Below are positions 44,348 through 52,706 of a stretch of 64,000 nt of DNA, in pieces. The translations under genes and the position numbers were made by a program. The DNA is from Caldilinea sp. CFX5 (lineage in GTDB: Bacteria > Chloroflexota > Anaerolineae > Caldilineales > Caldilineaceae): positions 62,001 through 126,000 of the forward strand of contig QWII01000006.1 of assembly GCA_021405325.1 (NCBI GenBank), written 5' to 3'. Every line of letters begins with the position of its first letter. Position 1 is the first letter of the stretch. Under the pieces are notes generated by a model. The model was given only the letters and a program-made list of their open reading frames with translations. It made no database searches and was not told the DNA's origin.

Positions 44348-45100
44348 TTACACCTTCAGCGCGGCCAATTTCTCCTGATACGCCTGCGCCCCCGCCTTGA
44401 TCCAGGGATCATAACTGGCCAGGAAGAAGCGAGCGCCGAGGGCGATGTCGCGGGCCAGGGTGGCATCGGCGCTGAGAGCGCCGGCGGTGCGACCGGCGGC
44501 GACAATCTGGCGCAAGGCTCCTTCCACCACCTGTTGCACGGCAGGATGGTAGGGTTGACCAACGTAGCCCATCGTCTGCGCCAGGTCACTCGGCGCGACA
44601 AAGAAGACATCAATATGGTCAACGGTCAGAATTTCGGCCAGTTGCTCTACCGCCCGGATCTCTTCGATCAAGACGACCAGCAGGATTTCGTCATTGGCCT
44701 GGGCGAAAAAGTTGGCGTCGCCATAGGATCGGCGACCGGCAAACATACCGCGCTGCCCAACCGGGCCAAAGCGGGCGGCGCGCACAATCTGTTCGGCCTC
44801 GGCCTTGCTGTTGACATGGGGGATGACCAGCCCGTTGACCCCCAGATCCAGCGTGCGGGTGATGGTTCCCGGCTCATGGGTGTGGATGCGCATGACCGAC
44901 GCCATGTTCCAGAGGTCGCACGCCCGCGACAGGTCGCCGATCTGCTCCCAGGTGACGGGGCCATGTTCGCCCTCGATCCAAAAGCCGTCAAAGCCCAACT
45001 GGCCACAAAAGTCGATAGTATGGCTGGAAATGCTATGCCCGCTAAGGACGGTTGCCACTTCGCCGGCCTGTAATTTCTGTTTCACTCGATTTCTGCGCAT
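44348..45100 (-). CDS. HpcH/HpaI-family aldolase
   Basis: 250 aa class II pyruvate aldolase fold. IDFCGQLGFDGFWIEGEHGP (about residues 29-48) has the family WxxxDxEH-like segment. VIPHVNSKAEAEQIVRAARFG (about 93-113) and GQRGMFAGRRS follow, then a metal-type Glu in VLIEEIRAVEQL (about 150). Members cleave 2-keto-3-deoxy sugar acids or 4-hydroxy-2-oxo acids to pyruvate and an aldehyde. This would be a fitting last step for the dehydratase and SDR encoded at 33.8-35.9 kb, although it is not in the same operon. ATG 45100 is fixed by GGAGCAACCC upstream. Confidence 0.87.
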   Translation of the reverse strand: MRRNRVKQKLQAGEVATVLSGHSISSHTIDFCGQLGFDGFWIEGEHGPVTWEQIGDLSRACDLWNMASVMRIHTHEPGTITRTLDLGVNGLVIPHVNSKAEAEQIVRAARFGPVGQRGMFAGRRSYGDANFFAQANDEILLVVLIEEIRAVEQLAEILTVDHIDVFFVAPSDLAQTMGYVGQPYHPAVQQVVEGALRQIVAAGRTAGALSADATLARDIALGARFFLASYDPWIKAGAQAYQEKLAALKV

Positions 45101-45196
45101 GGGTTGCTCCTGGTTGTTTGGTAGTTGATGTAGTGGATGATGGAGAGTGGATGGTGATCCGCTCTCCACTGACAATAGCCGTATTGCCAAGCCGCG

Positions 45197-45261
45197 GCCC
45201 GCTCGTAGCCGGTCCGTGACCGGCGTCCCCAACGCCGGTCACGGACCGGCTACGAGCGGGC
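45197..45261. repeat. GC-rich palindrome, perfect 30-bp arms
   Basis: Arms 45197-45226 and 45232-45261 with only 5 bases between. The word GGTCCGTGACCGG recurs in weaker elements near 2083 and 20016. It fills the region between two minus-strand genes. Confidence 0.9.
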
Positions 45262-45331
45262 TTAGTAGTTACCAATAGTTCCATTATAAAAGCAGTCGGG
45301 CGATTGCTCAAGGCAGGATCACCGCGCCAAT

Positions 45332-46306
45332 TTATGTAACAGGGATTTCAAGTAACGTCAACGTCCCAGCGTCAATATCCAACTCCGCTTCACAACCGAC
45401 CGGGACAATCGTCTGCTCATCAATGTGACCGATCATCAACCCCCGCAGGACAGGAATCCCCAGCGGCAGACAGCGGTCGGCCAGGGCTTGTTCCAGGGTG
45501 AGACTCCAACCGTTGCCATAAGTGGGTTTGCAATCAGTGAATTTGCCCAGGACAATCCCGGCCACCTGTTGCAGCAGACCAGCCAACCAGAGTTGGGTCA
45601 GGTAGCGATCCAGCGCATAGATCGCTTCGTGGACATCTTCCAGAAAGAGGATCTTACCCCGAAAGTCCGGCTGGTAGGGGGTGCCGGTCAGGTGGGCCAT
45701 GAGGGTGAGGTTGCCGCCGATGAGTTGACCACGGGCTGTGCCGGGCGCAATTCGTACCAATCGATTCTTGCGCTCTACCACCCCTTCGCCGACTTCACTG
45801 GCCGGCGGCGCGCCGATCACAACGGGGGGTGTTGGGTTGAGCAGCACCTTCTTGAACTCGGCCAACGTATAGGGCGAAAAGTTGCCGTCGGCGATGGGGC
45901 CATGAAAGGTGACCAGGCCCGTTTTGGCGTGAATGCCATTGAGCAGGGCGGTAATGTCGCTGTACCCCATGAGAAGTTTGGGGTTGCGCCGGATCAAGTC
46001 GTAGTCCAGATAAGGCAGCAGCCGCGACGCGCCATAGCCGCCGCGAAAGGCGACAATGGCATCGACGTTGGGGTCGGCAAACATATCATTGAGATCGGCG
46101 GCCCGTTCGGCGTCGCTGCCGGCTAGATAGCCATAGCGGCGGTAGAGATGGGCGCCCGTCTTGACCCGCAGGCCAAGTGATTCGAGCAGCTCCAGCGCTG
46201 CATGAATCTGGTCATCTTCACTGGCCGGGCTGGCCGGCGCGATCACGCCGATGGTCTGGCCGGGCGCTAACCGTTTGGGTTTCAATACATTGGTAGCGGC
46301 AGCCAT
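45332..46306 (-). CDS. LD-carboxypeptidase, S66 family
   Basis: 324 aa. The start holds GQTIGVIAPASPASEDD. Catalytic Ser is in LMGYSDITALL (about residue 115), Glu in ILFLEDVHEAIYALDR (about 215) and His in GLMIGHIDEQTIVPVG (about 290). Substrate of the family is the LD-peptide bond of recycled murein tetrapeptide, or microcin C-type toxins in the MccF branch. It has no signal peptide, so it works in the cytoplasm. Its start codon directly abuts the stop of the upstream aminotransferase, indicating a single operon and possibly amino-acid or peptide recycling. Confidence 0.9.
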   Translation of the reverse strand: MAAATNVLKPKRLAPGQTIGVIAPASPASEDDQIHAALELLESLGLRVKTGAHLYRRYGYLAGSDAERAADLNDMFADPNVDAIVAFRGGYGASRLLPYLDYDLIRRNPKLLMGYSDITALLNGIHAKTGLVTFHGPIADGNFSPYTLAEFKKVLLNPTPPVVIGAPPASEVGEGVVERKNRLVRIAPGTARGQLIGGNLTLMAHLTGTPYQPDFRGKILFLEDVHEAIYALDRYLTQLWLAGLLQQVAGIVLGKFTDCKPTYGNGWSLTLEQALADRCLPLGIPVLRGLMIGHIDEQTIVPVGCEAELDIDAGTLTLLEIPVT

Positions 46307-47617
46307 CTAGCTGACCCCCAGTGTCTCATGAACGGCAGCCAACGCGTGATCGAGGATGAGCAGCGCTTCGTCAATATGTTCCTTGGTGGCGGTCAGCGGC
46401 GGGGCGATGCGGATGACGTTGCTATAAAGACCCCCTTTGCCGATAAGTAAGCCCCGCTCCCGCGTTGCCTCAAAGATTTGGTTGACGGCTTTGGGGGCGG
46501 GTTCTTTGGTCCGGCGATCCAGCACCACTTCGATGCCCTGCATCAACCCTTTGCTGCGCACCTCGCCGATCAACGGGTATTTTTCCCAAAGTTTATCCAA
46601 GCCGTTACGCAGATAGTCGCCCACCACCTGCGAGCGTTGCGGGCTGGCCTCTTCTTCGATCACTTCAATCGTTGCCAGCGCGGCCGCCGTTGAGACAGGG
46701 TTGCCGCCAAAGGTGCTTAAGGAGAGACCCTTGCCGGCCATCGTCTGGGCAATCTCGGCTGTGGTAATCGTATTGCCCATCGGCATCCCGTTAGCAATAC
46801 CTTTCGCCATGGTCATAATCTCCGGTTCAACATCCCAGTGGGAGATACCGAACCAGTGGCTGCCGGTGCGGCCAAAGCCGGTCTGTACTTCGTCGCAGAT
46901 AAAGACGCCGCCATAGTGGCGCGCAATCTCGGTCGCAATTTTGAAGTATTCGGGCGGCGGGGTGATAAAACCGCCCACACCCTGGATCGGTTCGGCCATA
47001 AAGGCGGCGATGCGACCGGTGGTGGTCGTGCGGATCACTTCTTCTACATCCTGCGCACAGGCGACGCCACAGGAAGGATAGCTCAACTTGAGCGGGCAGC
47101 GGTAGCAATAGGGGTTGATGGCATGTTTAATATCCGGGCTGAAACTTTTGCCCAAGCGCCAGGTCGATTGGCCGGTGATGCTCATGGTCAACGCTGTGCC
47201 GCCGCTGTAGGCATGGCGCAGGGCGATCACTTCGCGGTTGTCGGTGTAGCTCTGCGCCAGCATGATCGCCTTCTCGTTGGCCTCGCTGCCGGAGTTGGTG
47301 AAGAAGGAGGTTTGCAGATCGCCAGGCGTGATCTGCGCCAACTTTTCGGCCAGGTTGACATGGTTGGCGTTGGGATAAAGGGTCGAGGAGTGGAGCAATT
47401 TGCCCGCCTGTTCGCGAATCCGTTCCACCACCTTGGGATGATTATGCCCGACACTGGTGGTGAGGATGCCGCCAAAAAAGTCGAGATAGCGGTTGCCTTC
47501 CACATCCCACACATACAAGCCCTCGCCGTGGTCGAGCGGCAAGGGTTCGGTGTAGTAGAGAATGTGATTGGGCCAGAGATATTTGCGCTGTTTTTCGAGG
47601 ATTTCTTGTTTGTTCAT
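46307..47617 (-). CDS. Class III aminotransferase (alanine-glyoxylate/AGXT2-like)
   Basis: 436 aa PLP enzyme. Order of motifs: FFGGILTTSVGHNHPKVVER near residue 50, NSGSEANEKAIMLA near residue 105, FICDEVQTGFGRTGSHWFG (about 240-258) with the PLP-binding Asp, and TMAKGIANGMPMG (about 270) with the Schiff-base Lys. An insertion with CYRCPLKLSYPSCGVAC (about residue 170) is typical of the AGXT2/PHYKPL subgroup. Likely transaminates beta-alanine, an omega-amino acid or alanine with glyoxylate or pyruvate. ATG 47617 is chosen, since AAGGAG is at proper spacing; the GTG two codons upstream is too close. Confidence 0.92.
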   Translation of the reverse strand: MNKQEILEKQRKYLWPNHILYYTEPLPLDHGEGLYVWDVEGNRYLDFFGGILTTSVGHNHPKVVERIREQAGKLLHSSTLYPNANHVNLAEKLAQITPGDLQTSFFTNSGSEANEKAIMLAQSYTDNREVIALRHAYSGGTALTMSITGQSTWRLGKSFSPDIKHAINPYCYRCPLKLSYPSCGVACAQDVEEVIRTTTTGRIAAFMAEPIQGVGGFITPPPEYFKIATEIARHYGGVFICDEVQTGFGRTGSHWFGISHWDVEPEIMTMAKGIANGMPMGNTITTAEIAQTMAGKGLSLSTFGGNPVSTAAALATIEVIEEEASPQRSQVVGDYLRNGLDKLWEKYPLIGEVRSKGLMQGIEVVLDRRTKEPAPKAVNQIFEATRERGLLIGKGGLYSNVIRIAPPLTATKEHIDEALLILDHALAAVHETLGVS

Positions 47618-47646
47618 AAGCACTCCTTTGTGTTATGGGGTGGTCA

Positions 47647-47675
47647 GGGTGTGCGCGCTGACAGCGCGCACACCC
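47647..47675. repeat. Short GC-rich hairpin
   Basis: Perfect 13-bp arms 47647-47659 and 47663-47675 with a 3-base loop, between the Cys-rich protein stop and the aminotransferase start. Could act as a transcript end or stability element. Confidence 0.8.
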
Positions 47676-47683
47676 CCAATAAA

Positions 47684-48694
47684 TTAACTGGGTTCATTCA
47701 ATAATTGTAGCAATTGATTGCGCATCTGATACCAGAGCGTCGGCGCTTCCCCTTTGGCCGGCACTGGGGCGTCAGCATAGCGTTGATAGAGTTCCTGTAC
47801 CTGTTGTTTGTGTTGGGCCGGTTCATTTTCCACGATCCAGGTGAGGGTCTCCAAATCGGTGAGCAATTGATCAGTGGAAGCGGCCACGTCAGTCGGCGCG
47901 ATTGGCGGCGCCTCGTACAAAGTTTCGGTGGCGGTGGTAATAAATTCATAAAGATCGCTCGCCGCCATGAGAAAAATTGGCGTTCTGCCGGCGGTTGCCG
48001 CGGAAGGGGGTGGCGCGGCCAAATCAAACAGGGGAAAACGGGCGTGGAGCGGCGCCACCAGCAGGTCATGACAGGCTGTATGGAGTGTATGGGCAAAGAG
48101 AACCGGGTCAACCAGGCTATCAGCAAATTTCATCTGTCGGCTGGTTTCATAGTGGCGCAATGGTAGTGGTAAATGCTGATTGACCACCGCCTGCAAACGC
48201 GTCATGACTTCCTGATGGAGCGCCCCTAGCGGCGCCGTTGTCGGCCAGGGACCGCTGCCAAGGCAGTAAAAAGACCAACATTTGATTGTGCGCCATTCAC
48301 GCGGCCAGGTGCATTGGGCGCCGGCCAGATAGATGCAATCGGTCGGTTTGGCGGCCAATCGTGGCGGTAAAATGGGCGGCGCCAGATCGAGCAACGCGGT
48401 CGCAATCAGATCAAACGGGCGTACATCCGCGGCATCCACCACACAACACTGGCCGCCACATTGCCGGCAGTAGTGAAATTCTTCCCAGAGTACCTGGTTA
48501 TACGCTTGAAAGAGGTCGCTGATGGCGCTGACAAAGGCGCGCGCGGTAGCCGGCGTCCACGCTAGGCCCAACTCGTGCATCACCAACGGTTCAGGGTTGG
48601 TTTGCCAGGCCGCCACCGCCGCTTGACAGCCGTGGGCGAGCGTCTGGTGGTGGAGATAGCGCCGCTGGTATTCAGGATGGTGCGTTATGTTCAT
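47684..48694 (-). CDS. Cys-rich hypothetical protein (possible metal cluster)
   Basis: 336 aa soluble protein. Near residues 75-90 there is HYCRQCGGQCCVVD, and near 115-150 DCIYLAGAQCTWPREWRTIKCWSFYCLG. The Cys arrangement (CxxCxxxCC...C...C...C...C) resembles the YkgJ-type CxxCxxxCC family, believed to bind zinc or an Fe-S cluster, but the N- and C-terminal thirds are unfamiliar. Its ATG overlaps the MarR stop (ATGA), so it is co-translated with the regulator and may be its target or sensor partner. Function unknown. Confidence 0.6.
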   Translation of the reverse strand: MNITHHPEYQRRYLHHQTLAHGCQAAVAAWQTNPEPLVMHELGLAWTPATARAFVSAISDLFQAYNQVLWEEFHYCRQCGGQCCVVDAADVRPFDLIATALLDLAPPILPPRLAAKPTDCIYLAGAQCTWPREWRTIKCWSFYCLGSGPWPTTAPLGALHQEVMTRLQAVVNQHLPLPLRHYETSRQMKFADSLVDPVLFAHTLHTACHDLLVAPLHARFPLFDLAAPPPSAATAGRTPIFLMAASDLYEFITTATETLYEAPPIAPTDVAASTDQLLTDLETLTWIVENEPAQHKQQVQELYQRYADAPVPAKGEAPTLWYQMRNQLLQLLNEPS

Positions 48695-49113
48695 GATGAA
48701 GCTGCGATTTGATTTACCTGGTCCAGCACTCGCTGCAACTCCGGGCCGAGCCGTTGTAATTCCCCTTTATGCACAGTCGTCAACTGGGCCAGCAATGCTT
48801 CGCCGTGCGGCGTGAGTGCAATATAGACCTGCCGGCGATCGGCAGCCCCCTGGCGGACAAGTAAGTCCAGGTCAACCAAGCGATTGATTAAGCCGACCGC
48901 GCTATGGTGGCGAATCTGCAAGCGTTCGGCGAGTTCGCTGATGGTGATCCGCTCCCGTCCCGGAAAACCTTTCACGGCCAGGAGCGCCTGATGCTGTTGC
49001 GGCTCAAGCCCAAGCGCACGCGCCGCCTCCTCACTAAAGCGCAAGAATTTGCGCAACGTATAGCGAAAAGCGGCCAGCAATTCATATTCGGTTTTGCTTA
49101 CCTCTGTACTCAT
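48691..49113 (-). CDS. MarR-family transcriptional regulator
   Basis: 140 aa winged-helix repressor or activator. The DNA-binding part is near residues 50-100: RITISELAERLQIRHHSAVGLINRLVDLDLL, then the wing RQGAADRRQVYIALTPHGEALL. Helices at both ends would dimerise. ATG 49113 is selected over 49131. It is divergent from the ClC gene. Candidate binding sites are the inverted repeats at 49139-49256 and 49363-49377. Confidence 0.9.
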   Translation of the reverse strand: MSTEVSKTEYELLAAFRYTLRKFLRFSEEAARALGLEPQQHQALLAVKGFPGRERITISELAERLQIRHHSAVGLINRLVDLDLLVRQGAADRRQVYIALTPHGEALLAQLTTVHKGELQRLGPELQRVLDQVNQIAASS

Positions 49114-49138
49114 GCCAACGCATCTCGCCAACTACTGT

Positions 49139-49256
49139 GTAGTAAAGACGTATGAACGTTACGAAAATAAATCGGTAACTGTAGGTCATCGCCGCCGGCG
49201 TGACAAGTTCCAAGGATTACCGATTTATTTACAGAACCTTCATAGGTCTTTACTAC
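49139..49256. repeat. 118-bp element with 40-bp terminal inverted repeats
   Basis: Arms 49139-49178 and 49217-49256 match at 35 of 40 positions around 38 GC-rich bases. Unlike the other intergenic palindromes here, the arms are AT-rich and imperfect, like an old miniature inverted-repeat element. It lies between the MarR start and the ClC promoter. No target duplication was identified. Confidence 0.8.
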
Positions 49257-49353
49257 CGACCACAACTTATTTCACAAAACACTACAGGCCAGGGCGGCGA
49301 CGTTACAACGACGGATGGCTCTTATTATAATCGATTTTGACCCGGAAGAAATA

Positions 49354-49382
49354 TTGAAACATATCGTACTACGATATATAAT
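49354..49382 (+). promoter_or_regulatory. Promoter of the ClC gene with an embedded operator-like palindrome
   Basis: TTGAAA (49354-49359) and TATAAT (49377-49382) with a 17-base spacer form a strong sigma-70-type promoter. The spacer holds TATCGTA-C-TACGATA (49363-49377), a perfect 7-bp dyad, where a bound repressor would block the polymerase. The divergent MarR protein is one candidate binder. Confidence 0.75.
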
Positions 49383-49451
49383 TGCAATGTTGACTTTGTC
49401 GCATTGAGCGGCAAAGCATCAGGGCTTGGTCAATAAAGGAGACCAACGTGT

Positions 49452-51233
49452 ATGACTACCGTTACGCAAACGCTACCTGGGCATACCCAGTTAGCCGATT
49501 TTACCCGTGATCGCCGGATTCTACTGCTCACCGGCATGGCGCTTGTGATTGGGATCTTTAGCGCCTTCATTGCGCTGATCTTGGTGCGACTCATTACCCT
49601 CGTTACCAACCTGGCCTTTTTTCAGCGCTTTTCGCTGATCGACCAGCCGCCGGCCGTAGCGACCCTGGGTATCTGGGTCATCGTAATTCCCGTGATTGGC
49701 GGCTTGCTCATTGGTTTCATGGCCCGCTATGGGTCAGAAAAGATTCGGGGGCATGGCATTCCTGAGGCGCTCGAAGCCATTTTGATTGGGCGCAGCCGCA
49801 TGTCACTCAAGGTGGCGCTCTTGAAGCCGCTTTCGTCGGCCATTTCGATTGGCACCGGCGGCCCCTTTGGCGCCGAAGGGCCAATCATTATGACCGGCGG
49901 CGCCTTTGGTTCACTCTTTGCGCAACTGTTCAATCTGTCGGCGGCGGAACGCAAGACGCTGTTGGTGGCGGGCGCGGCCGGTGGGATGGCGGCGATCTTT
50001 GCTTCACCGGTGGCCGCAGTTCTGCTGGCTGTCGAATTGCTGCTCTTCGAGTGGCGCCCCCGCTCGTTTATTCCGGTCGCGGTTTCCGCGGTGATGGCGA
50101 GTGTCGTCCGCGTCTGGTTGCTGGGCCGCGGGCCGATCTTTCCCGTGCCGCCGCACGCTGAATTGTCGGCCAGTGCGCTGGCACTTGCGCTTGGGTTGGG
50201 GATCGTCGCCGGCTTTGGCGCCATGTTGCTGACGCTGCTGGTCTACGGCTTTGAAGATCTCTTCCAAAAGCTGCCGTTCCACTGGATGTGGTGGCCGGCC
50301 ATCGGTGGGTTGGCGGTCGGCATCGGCGGTTGGTTTGACCCGCGTGCGCTGGGCGTGGGCTACGGTGTGATTCATGAATTGTTACTGGGCGGGAATGTGG
50401 GCGGACTGCTGCTTAGTCTGCTCCTTATCAAGGCGTTGATCTGGGCGATTGCGCTTGGCTCCGGCACCTCCGGCGGTGTGTTGGCGCCGTTGCTCATCAT
50501 CGGCGGCGCGTTGGGCGCCGTTGAGGCAAACTGGTTCGCGCTGCCGGATGCCGGGTTGTGGGCGATGGTGAGCATGGGGGCGATGATGGGCGGCACCATG
50601 CGCTCCCCGCTGACGGCCATGATCTTTGTTCTCGAATTAACTCACGATTTCAACGCACTGCCGGCGCTGCTGGTTGGCTGTGTCGCCGCCTATGCAGTGA
50701 CCGTGTTGATCCTGCCGCGTTCGATTCTGACCGAAAAAGTGGCCCGGCGCGGTTATCATTTGACCCGCGAGTACAGCGTTGACCCCTTCATGCTTGTGCG
50801 CGTGGGCGAGATTATGGACAAAGAGCGGGTCATGATTCCAGCCGCCATGACCGTGGCCGAGTTATCAAATCGGCTTGTCAATGGCGATGCTGACTTGACC
50901 CGGCATCAAGGGATTCCGATTGTTGATGAACAGGAGGAGTTAGCCGGCATCATTACAAGAGGTGATATTTTTCGCGCCCTGAGTCAGGACCCAAGCGGGC
51001 AGATGACCGTCCTGGCCGCCGGCACGACCCGGTTGTTGGTCACCTATTCTGACGAATTGGTGGATGTCGCCCTCACCAAAATGTTGCAAAATAACATCGG
51101 GCGTCTGCCGGTGGTTGCCCGTGACAATCCCACCTGCCTGCTTGGCTATCTTGGCCGCGCCACCATCCTGGCCGCGCGCCAGCAACGGCTGGAAGAAGAA
51201 TATTTGCGCGAACCGGGGTGGCTACAACGATAG
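49452..51233 (+). CDS. ClC-type chloride channel/antiporter with CBS pair
   Basis: 593 aa membrane protein. The ClC core (about residues 20-430) shows RGHGIPEALEAIL (near 100), GTGGPFGAEGPIIM (near 135, with the gating-Glu position) and GSGTSGGVLAPLLIIGGALG (near 335). MRSPLTAMIFVLELTHD follows near 390. The C-terminus (about 450-590) carries two CBS motifs (IMDKERVMIPAAMTV and LLVTYSDELVDVALTKMLQNN) that may bind nucleotides. It moves chloride or another anion, possibly coupled to protons. The final 12 bases overlap the convergent kinase gene. Confidence 0.93.
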   Translation: MTTVTQTLPGHTQLADFTRDRRILLLTGMALVIGIFSAFIALILVRLITLVTNLAFFQRFSLIDQPPAVATLGIWVIVIPVIGGLLIGFMARYGSEKIRGHGIPEALEAILIGRSRMSLKVALLKPLSSAISIGTGGPFGAEGPIIMTGGAFGSLFAQLFNLSAAERKTLLVAGAAGGMAAIFASPVAAVLLAVELLLFEWRPRSFIPVAVSAVMASVVRVWLLGRGPIFPVPPHAELSASALALALGLGIVAGFGAMLLTLLVYGFEDLFQKLPFHWMWWPAIGGLAVGIGGWFDPRALGVGYGVIHELLLGGNVGGLLLSLLLIKALIWAIALGSGTSGGVLAPLLIIGGALGAVEANWFALPDAGLWAMVSMGAMMGGTMRSPLTAMIFVLELTHDFNALPALLVGCVAAYAVTVLILPRSILTEKVARRGYHLTREYSVDPFMLVRVGEIMDKERVMIPAAMTVAELSNRLVNGDADLTRHQGIPIVDEQEELAGIITRGDIFRALSQDPSGQMTVLAAGTTRLLVTYSDELVDVALTKMLQNNIGRLPVVARDNPTCLLGYLGRATILAARQQRLEEEYLREPGWLQR

Positions 51234-52706
51234 CCTGCGTGCGGAAGCTTTTGCCGGCTCAGTGACAGAGAATGTAAAACGCGGCAACAGCACCTGAAAG
51301 GTGCTGCCGACGCCCGGCTGGCTGGTGACGGTGATGACGCCCTGTTGCGCTTCGGTCAGCACTTTGGCAATGGCAAGGCCCAACCCCGCACCCACGCTGT
51401 TACGTGCCGATGCGACCTGATAGAAGCGATCAAAGAGGTATGGCACTTGATCCGCCGGAATGCCCTCGCCCTCATCACAGACGGCAATCAGTACATGGCT
51501 GGCCTCGGCTTTGACCGTGAGCGCAATCCTGGCCGGGGGCGGCGTATGTTTGATGGCGTTATCGAGCAGAATCAACAGCACCTGTTTCAAGGCATCACGT
51601 GCTGCCATCACCATTGGATTGTCCATTGGATTGTCCATTGGATTGTTCACTGTATCGTCGGCGGCTTCACAAGTGATCACCCGCTCCGGGGCCAGCAGTT
51701 TGGTTTGGCGATAGACCTCGCCAACGACCGCTTTGACGGACACCGGCTCACAAGGCAGGGTGTGGCCGGCATCGCTGCGCGCCAGGGTAAAGAGCTGGTT
51801 GACCAGGCGGATCAACCGCTCGGTCTCAGCCACCAGATCATGCAAGACGCTCTGCTGTTCGCCGGCGGGGATGGGCGGCGACCGCTGTAAGAGGCCCAGA
51901 TTGCCCCGAATCGTGGTCAAGGGCGTGCGCAGTTCATGTGAGGCGTCGGCCACAAAGCGGCGTTGGACGGTGAGCGCTTCTTCGGTTTGCAGGTGGGCGC
52001 TCTGTAACTCCGCCAGCATGGCATTGAAGGTGATCGCCAGTTGGCTCACCTCATCCTGTTTCTGCTCCTTGGGCTGGCTCTGCATGAGCGGCACCCGCCG
52101 GCTAAAGTCTCGGCTGGCGCCAATGCTTTGGGCGGTCTCGGTGATGCGCTGGATCGGGCGCAGGCCCACGCCGGCCAACAGCCACCCAATCGCAAAGGCG
52201 CTGCCGATGATCAAGGCATCGCCGGCCCACAAGCGGCGGCGCAACTGCGCCAGGGTGCGATCTCTTTCGGTGAGCGAAGCGGCGATCTGCATAAAGCCAA
52301 GCACGCGCCCCGCCTGCACCAGCGGCTGGTTGTAGATCAGCAACCGTTCACCATTCACCACCGCAATGGCTGTCCAGGGCGCGACGGCGGCCTGCGGCTG
52401 GGCCGTGGGCATGGCAAAGGGCAGCACCCGCTCCTGTAGATTGGCGGTGCGGTCGGCCACTTCACCGGCAGCAGTGCGACTTTGCACCAAAATCTCCGGC
52501 CCGGCAAATTGAAAGGCCAACGCATCAATATCCGCCAGGCGCAGATCGGGCGCAGCGGCAATGCGGCGCATCTTACTGGTCAAGGTGTTGGTCAGGACAT
52601 CAATGCCATTGCGCGCAATGGTGGCATAACTCACCAGGCTAAAGCCGATCAGGGCCAGGGCCAGAATGCTCGTATAGAGGAGCGTCAGCCGTAGACGAAT
52701 GGTCAT
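51222..52706 (-). CDS. Two-component sensor kinase, HAMP-HisKA-HATPase
   Basis: 494 aa classical membrane kinase. Helix 1 is near residues 8-30, the sensor loop near 31-160, helix 2 near 165-185, HAMP about 186-245. HisKA contains RRFVADASHELRTPLTTIRG (about 248-267), with the phospho-His in SHELRTP. HATPase follows (about 360-485) with DNAIKHTP, DEGEGIP and GAGLGLAIAK. A 12-base tandem repeat (51611-51646) within the linker encodes DNPM units, an unusual in-frame expansion. Its start abuts the regulator stop, so the operon order is regulator then kinase. Confidence 0.93.
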   Translation of the reverse strand: MTIRLRLTLLYTSILALALIGFSLVSYATIARNGIDVLTNTLTSKMRRIAAAPDLRLADIDALAFQFAGPEILVQSRTAAGEVADRTANLQERVLPFAMPTAQPQAAVAPWTAIAVVNGERLLIYNQPLVQAGRVLGFMQIAASLTERDRTLAQLRRRLWAGDALIIGSAFAIGWLLAGVGLRPIQRITETAQSIGASRDFSRRVPLMQSQPKEQKQDEVSQLAITFNAMLAELQSAHLQTEEALTVQRRFVADASHELRTPLTTIRGNLGLLQRSPPIPAGEQQSVLHDLVAETERLIRLVNQLFTLARSDAGHTLPCEPVSVKAVVGEVYRQTKLLAPERVITCEAADDTVNNPMDNPMDNPMVMAARDALKQVLLILLDNAIKHTPPPARIALTVKAEASHVLIAVCDEGEGIPADQVPYLFDRFYQVASARNSVGAGLGLAIAKVLTEAQQGVITVTSQPGVGSTFQVLLPRFTFSVTEPAKASARRLSL

